Shown: positions 59,805-64,000 of the stretch, piece after piece
Layout of the letters: every line of letters begins with the position of its first letter
Position numbering within the stretch: the first letter of the stretch is position 1
From: Arachidicoccus ginsenosidivorans
Lineage (GTDB): Bacteria; Bacteroidota; Bacteroidia; Chitinophagales; Chitinophagaceae
Length of the DNA stretch: 64,000 bases
Assembly (NCBI RefSeq): GCF_007971385.1
Contig: NZ_CP042434.1
Location: 5,642,001 to 5,706,000 of the forward strand
Reading direction: 5' to 3'
The notes under the pieces: model-generated
What the model saw: the letters and a program-made list of their open reading frames with translations, nothing else
Told to the model about the DNA's origin: nothing
The model's database searches: none
Program-made: the position numbers and the translations under genes

Positions 59805-62800
59805 TTAAAAGGTGAGGTTTAAACCAAAATTGATCACGCGTTGTTGTGGATAATACCTACCATCGGTGCTGGTACCACTGGGCGCTTCTGGATCGAAGGA
59901 AGGCCCAAAATCATCAATAGACAGCAGGTTGTTACCATTGATATAGAATCTGGCTCTTTGTAATTTTAACCTATCCAGTAGCGTTTTAGGAAAATTATAA
60001 CCGATTTCAACATTTTTCAAGCGCAGGAACCCATCATTTCTCAACCAAAAATCCGATGGAAGTGTATTGGGACCAAAGGTTCTGCTGGTGGGGCCATTGA
60101 AGGTTCTTGGGTATTTATTATCACCTTGTTTTTGCCATCTATCCACAAAAAACTCTTCAGCCATATTTAAACCCGATGGTCTGAGCAGGGCCTGGGCTGC
60201 TGCCTGGCCCTGGAAAAAAACGCTAAAATCAAAGTTTTTATAATTGCCGCCAAAGGTAAGTCCATATAAAATCTGGGGAGTATTGGACTTGGTTAATCGA
60301 ATTTTGTCCAGATCATTGATCTCACCGTCTCCATTTTGATCAATGTATTTTATATCGCCAGGTCCACTTCCCTCTGGATGAGGTGAGTTGTCAACTTCCT
60401 GCTGTGTCTGATATAATCCATCGGATTCATATACAAACCAGGAGTCCATTGGATAACCGGTACTTTTTTGATAATCAGGAACATTCGCAGATTCGGCGAT
60501 GTATTTTATTTTATTGGTAGCGTAGGTAAAGTTCCCACTAATAAAATAGGAGAAATCCTGGTTTACGCTTTTGTTATAATGGGCATCAAAATCCAATCCA
60601 TGGCTATTGACTTTCCCATAATTCTCATCGGGCAAAGTGATGCCAGTATAATCAGGAACAACAGCAGTCGGTGGGCCCAGAATATCCTTTCTGGCGGCCT
60701 GCCAGATATCCAGGCTAACTGAAAGTGCATTATTTAGCATAGTGGCATCGATACCTATATTGGTTTGACTGGCTCTTTCCCAGGTGATATCCAGATTGGG
60801 GGTGGGTCCCAGTGAAAATCCAGGTGCCTGAGTAGCATCATTGCCGTATTCATAGCCTCTCCCTAAATATTATTATTTGGATCCTGACCTGATTCCAAAA
60901 TATAATTTTGCAGATACTGGAAGGCACTTACGGCGTCATTACCAGTTTCACCCCAAGAGGCGCGAAGTTTTAAGTCATTGAAAAAGCCTGAGTGAAAAAA
61001 CTTTTCATTGGAGATGCGCCATGCCCCGGAAATGGAAGGGAAAAAGCCAAATCTTTTACCTGGGGCAAAATTGGCGGAGCCGTCATAGCGCATTGAATAG
61101 TCAATTAGATATCTGTTGTCGTAGTTATAAGAAAGACGGCTGATGTAATTTTGTCTGGCTGCTTGTACAGTACTGGAGTTATTTAGAATGCCATCTGTGC
61201 CGCCTGCAAACAATTCGGCTATGGTATTGCTTAGAAAGCCCTTTCTGGAAGCTTGTAACAAGGTGTAATCCCGCTGGGACTGTTCATAAGCGACAAAGGC
61301 TTCCAGGTGGTGCTTTCCGAACAGACGCTCCCACCCTAATTTAATGTTAAATAACCGGTCCAGGGTTTTATCATTGTTGATGTTAAGTGAGGGTGTTCCT
61401 GTAGCCGAATAAGCGTCATAGTTGCCGGTGTTGACATTGTAACTATAAGCGGGCGGAGGTGTTTTGTCAAAAAATTTATATTGGTGATAGGACAAATCAT
61501 AGGCATAATAACCGTCTAATTGCAGTCCCTTTGTAAGTGTGGAAAGATCCCAACTAAAGCTGGTCTTTGTTTGCAGAAAATCATAATTATCTGTCTGCTG
61601 CCCGGTCTGGTTATCCAGAATATATACTAGACTGTTATTTGGACCTCCATCGATACCTACGCCGACCTTGCCATTTGGATAAACAGGTACCAGGTAGGGA
61701 TAGGCATTCCAAAATTCATAAAACAGGCCTCCATACCCAGCTGATTCTTTGTATTCATTCCTGTACAGGACATCAATGCCAATTTTAAAGTTTTTTGTGG
61801 CCTGTATGTCCATATTTGCCCGGACATTGCGGTTTTTATAGAAATCCTTTCCGCTTTTATACATACTGTTTTGGTTCAGGTACTGTCCTGAAATAAAATA
61901 TTTGATTTTGTCTGAACCGCCTCTAAGTGAAATCAATTCGTTTTGCTGATCAGACCAGTTTTTCATGACGGATTTCCACCAATTGGTATTGGGATGCCCT
62001 AAAGGGTCGGAACCGTCCGCGTATTTTTGAATATCTTCCTGGCTGTAAGTTGGTTGTTGCCCTAATAATGCATTGTACTCATTAACTGATTGTGCGTACT
62101 GGGCGGAATTCAACATCTTTGGTACCCTGGTCGGCTGTGTCATAGCCCAATTGGTCGTGAACGACAATGTAGAATTGCCGGCTTGGCCCCTTTTTGTTGT
62201 AATCAGGATGACGCCATTCGCGGCTCTTGCTCCATAAATGGCAGCTGTGGCGTCTTTTAAAACTGTAAAGGAGGCAATATCTGCTGGATTGAGTCTGGAA
62301 AAACCTCCTTCCCGATCTGGTACGCCATCAATAACGATTAATGGAGCAGTACTTCCAAGTGTGCCTTTTCCTCTGATCAGAATATTTGCACCATCAGCTC
62401 CCGGTTCGCCGCTGCGTGTATTGGCGATAATACCTGGTACGGCCCCGGCAATGGCATTTGAGAGATTAGCGACGGGGGATTTCTCCAGTTCCTTGCCGCT
62501 AACAGTGGCGACGGCCCCTGTTAAATTGGCTTTTTGACGTTTACCATAGCCAATAACAACCACTTCATTTAGGGCTGTTCCCTCGGCCGGTTCTAAGACA
62601 ACATCAATGATTTGGCGGCCATTTGTGGCCACTTCTTTTGTCAGGTAACCGACAAAAGAGAAAACAAGGCTTTTTGTTTCCTTCTCCACCTGAATCTGGT
62701 AATGCCCGGTGCTATCGGCAATAACTCCTTTATTACTGCCATTTAGGTGGACGCTTACACCGGACAGTGGTGTGCCTGTATTACTGGTGATTGTGCCTTT

Positions 62801-62890
62801 GATGACTGTTTGCGCCTCAGCGGTGCTGAAGCCACAGACAGTTAGGGCTAAACAAAAACATAATACAGCTAAACAATTTTTAAGTTTCAT
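59805..62890 (-). CDS. SusC/RagA-family TonB-dependent transporter, one frameshift
   Basis: Restoring one base in the A run 60865-60867 joins two frames to ~1028 aa. About 40 residues between the printed frames (ILGRGYEYGNDATQAPGF and onward) become visible. Parts: signal peptide (to ~26), carboxypeptidase-regulatory-like domain (IKGTITSNTGTPLSGVSV), plug start ALNEVVVIGYGKRQKANLTGA, LIVIDGVPDREGG, AAIYGARAANGVILITTK, then the barrel, ending in an aromatic residue (INFGLNLTF). Imports oligosaccharides with its SusD partner. Head of the second locus; the region upstream to 63406 holds its promoter. Confidence 0.95.
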
Positions 62891-63406
62891 TCGCTTGGGT
62901 TTTGATGATTTTTAGGTAAAAAATGAATAATTTCTGTACTGGTCTATTCTGTTATTTTAACAAATATAAAGCACCCTTGCGCATATCGCCAAATTTTTCT
63001 TAACGAAGATCACGAGCAAAGGGCAAATCTGAGGATTTAGCACCCTAAAATCAATATGTTATGTTAACAACAAAAAATTGGAGATGAATTAATTTACCAT
63101 TGGTTATAGGTAAGCAGCCAGGCTTTCAGTCTAAAACAGGAATGTAAATTTTATTTTAAGATTGGTTAAATCAAGCGTCTGACCAAAATTGTAAAATGGA
63201 ATAAAAAGCTAAATAGAAATTATGACCTTTTAAAAATTTGGACACTGCTAGATAAGAATATCCCATAGAACTAAAACCAAATTAATAGCCCCAATTTAAG
63301 TAAATAGGAACACAGAAACTTAGCCGCTAAATCAAAAATGATTATTATCTTTGATATAGAAATAATAGAGCACATCCTCATATCTAAAATAAAAGGGATG
63401 GTCCAT
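62891..63406. other. intergenic region upstream of SusC and the Panacea gene
   Basis: 516 AT-rich bases between divergent genes, holding the promoters of SusC (leftward) and the Panacea-like gene (rightward). No gene, terminator or repeat stood out. Confidence 0.5.
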
Positions 63407-63946
63407 ATGAATACAATAAACCATTTTAATAAAAACAAATCGATTAATGCAGTCCTATTTATTGCCGGAAAAATAAAAACATGCGATTTTCATAAAACCT
63501 TTAAAATACTTTATTTTTCTGACAGGGAGCATTTATCAAAATATGGACGCTCAATTACAGGGGATACCTATATTGCTATGCAAGATGGTCCGGTACCTAC
63601 CAATTTATATGATATTTTTAAATCAGTCAGAGGAGATGGATATTTTAAGGACAAGGGAAATTTTGCTACATTTTTCGAAGTTACAAGTTGGAATATTATA
63701 AATCCGATATTGGAACCAAATTTAAAAACATTATCTAAAACAGATATTGAAATTTTAACCTCAAATGTCGAGATATATGGTAAATTGTCTTGGCAAGAAA
63801 TTAGAGATATTTCACATGATTACGCATGGGAGAACACTTCAAAAGACAGACCTATGAAGATTAAGGATATTCTCCTAGAAGCTGGTAATGATAGTTCATA
63901 TCTGGATTATATAAATATGCGAGCCACGATTAGCAAATCCTTTTAA
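63407..63946 (+). CDS. Panacea/SocA-like (DUF4065) antitoxin
   Basis: A ~179-aa protein, started at 63407 (MNTINHF) where the Panacea domain begins; longer frames begin at 63398 and 63338. Domain signs: AVLFIAGKI, ILYFSDREHLSKYGRSITGDTYIAMQDGPVPTNLYDIF, LSWQEIRDISHDYAW and a C-terminal ILLEAG. These proteins neutralise diverse toxins in tandem toxin-antitoxin pairs. The stop TAA overlaps an ATG (TAATG), so a coupled partner is expected directly downstream. Confidence 0.85.
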   Translation: MNTINHFNKNKSINAVLFIAGKIKTCDFHKTFKILYFSDREHLSKYGRSITGDTYIAMQDGPVPTNLYDIFKSVRGDGYFKDKGNFATFFEVTSWNIINPILEPNLKTLSKTDIEILTSNVEIYGKLSWQEIRDISHDYAWENTSKDRPMKIKDILLEAGNDSSYLDYINMRATISKSF

Positions 63947-64000
63947 TGAACGTTTCCATTTACCAATGAGTATTTGGCATTTATAAGTTTTAATAAAGGC
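63946..64000 (+). CDS. start of a gene after the Panacea antitoxin, truncated by the window
   Basis: The ATG at 63946 overlaps the antitoxin stop. As printed it runs only seven codons (MNVSIYQ) to TGA 63967-63969. If one A is restored in the AA at 63965-63966, the frame stays open to the window end and reads MNVSIYQNEYLAFISFNKG. The same one-base deletion type is seen in many genes here. It would be the toxin partner, but too little is visible to name. Confidence 0.3.

Noticed and set aside
1..64000. CRISPR arrays, rRNA, tRNA, integrase or transposase genes
   Set aside because: Looked for repeat-spacer patterns, CCA-ending cloverleaf-like segments and transposase or integrase motifs; none was convincing.

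Overview
This window comes from a Bacteroidota chromosome, probably of the Sphingobacteriales/Chitinophagales type. The evidence is two SusC/SusD pairs, many signal-peptide and lipoprotein glycoside hydrolases, no Shine-Dalgarno-like spacing, and a moderate-to-low GC content. No rRNA, tRNA, CRISPR array or intact transposase was seen. Species or genus cannot be fixed from the sequence.

Layout. (1) 1-1136: end of an RloA-type ATPase and an RloB gene broken by an in-frame stop (a remnant phage-defence pair). (2) 1410-6454, minus strand: a five-gene L-fucose operon (SDR, L-fuconate dehydratase, mutarotase, FucP-like permease, GH29 fucosidase) facing an AraC-type regulator. (3) 8123-11459, plus strand: a compact AT-rich operon of a membrane protein, a P-loop GTPase-like protein and a membrane-anchored partner, which I take to be an uncharacterised GTPase-centred (possibly conflict/defence) system. 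(4) 11531-45354, almost all minus strand: a very large polysaccharide utilisation locus with SusC/SusD, a FAS1-like lipoprotein, three more GH29, GH95, GH27, GH28, GH31, GH88, GH105, a PL6-like lyase, two beta-helix proteins of unclear activity, a PQQ sugar dehydrogenase with a cytochrome c, and an SMP-30-like propeller. (5) 45823-48573, plus strand: an ABC-three-component system with an HNH nuclease. (6) 48838-52653: two secreted proteins of unknown function and an atypical SDR. (7) 52704-62890, minus strand: a second locus with SusC/SusD, a GntR/LacI-type regulator and two six-hairpin glycosidase-like proteins. (8) 63407-64000: a Panacea/SocA-like antitoxin and the start of a possible partner.

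How it fits together. The enzymes point to a glycan rich in alpha-L-fucose (GH29 x4, GH95) with uronic acids (GH28, GH88, GH105, PL6), alpha-galactose (GH27) and an alpha-linked glucose or xylose (GH31). No sulfatase is present, which argues against sulfated fucoidan. Released fucose would enter through the permease and go through the non-phosphorylated fuconate route, but the first two steps (fucose oxidation and lactone opening) have no cytosolic gene here. The secreted PQQ dehydrogenase, cytochrome c and SMP-30-like propeller could supply them outside the cytoplasm.

Quality warning. Eleven genes plus one regulator look broken, but the joins line up perfectly if one base is restored at about 17 places. 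Nearly all are short homopolymer runs that are one base too short. This is the signature of uncorrected long-read consensus error, so I describe these as whole genes carrying frameshifts. The rloB stop is a different kind of lesion and may be real.
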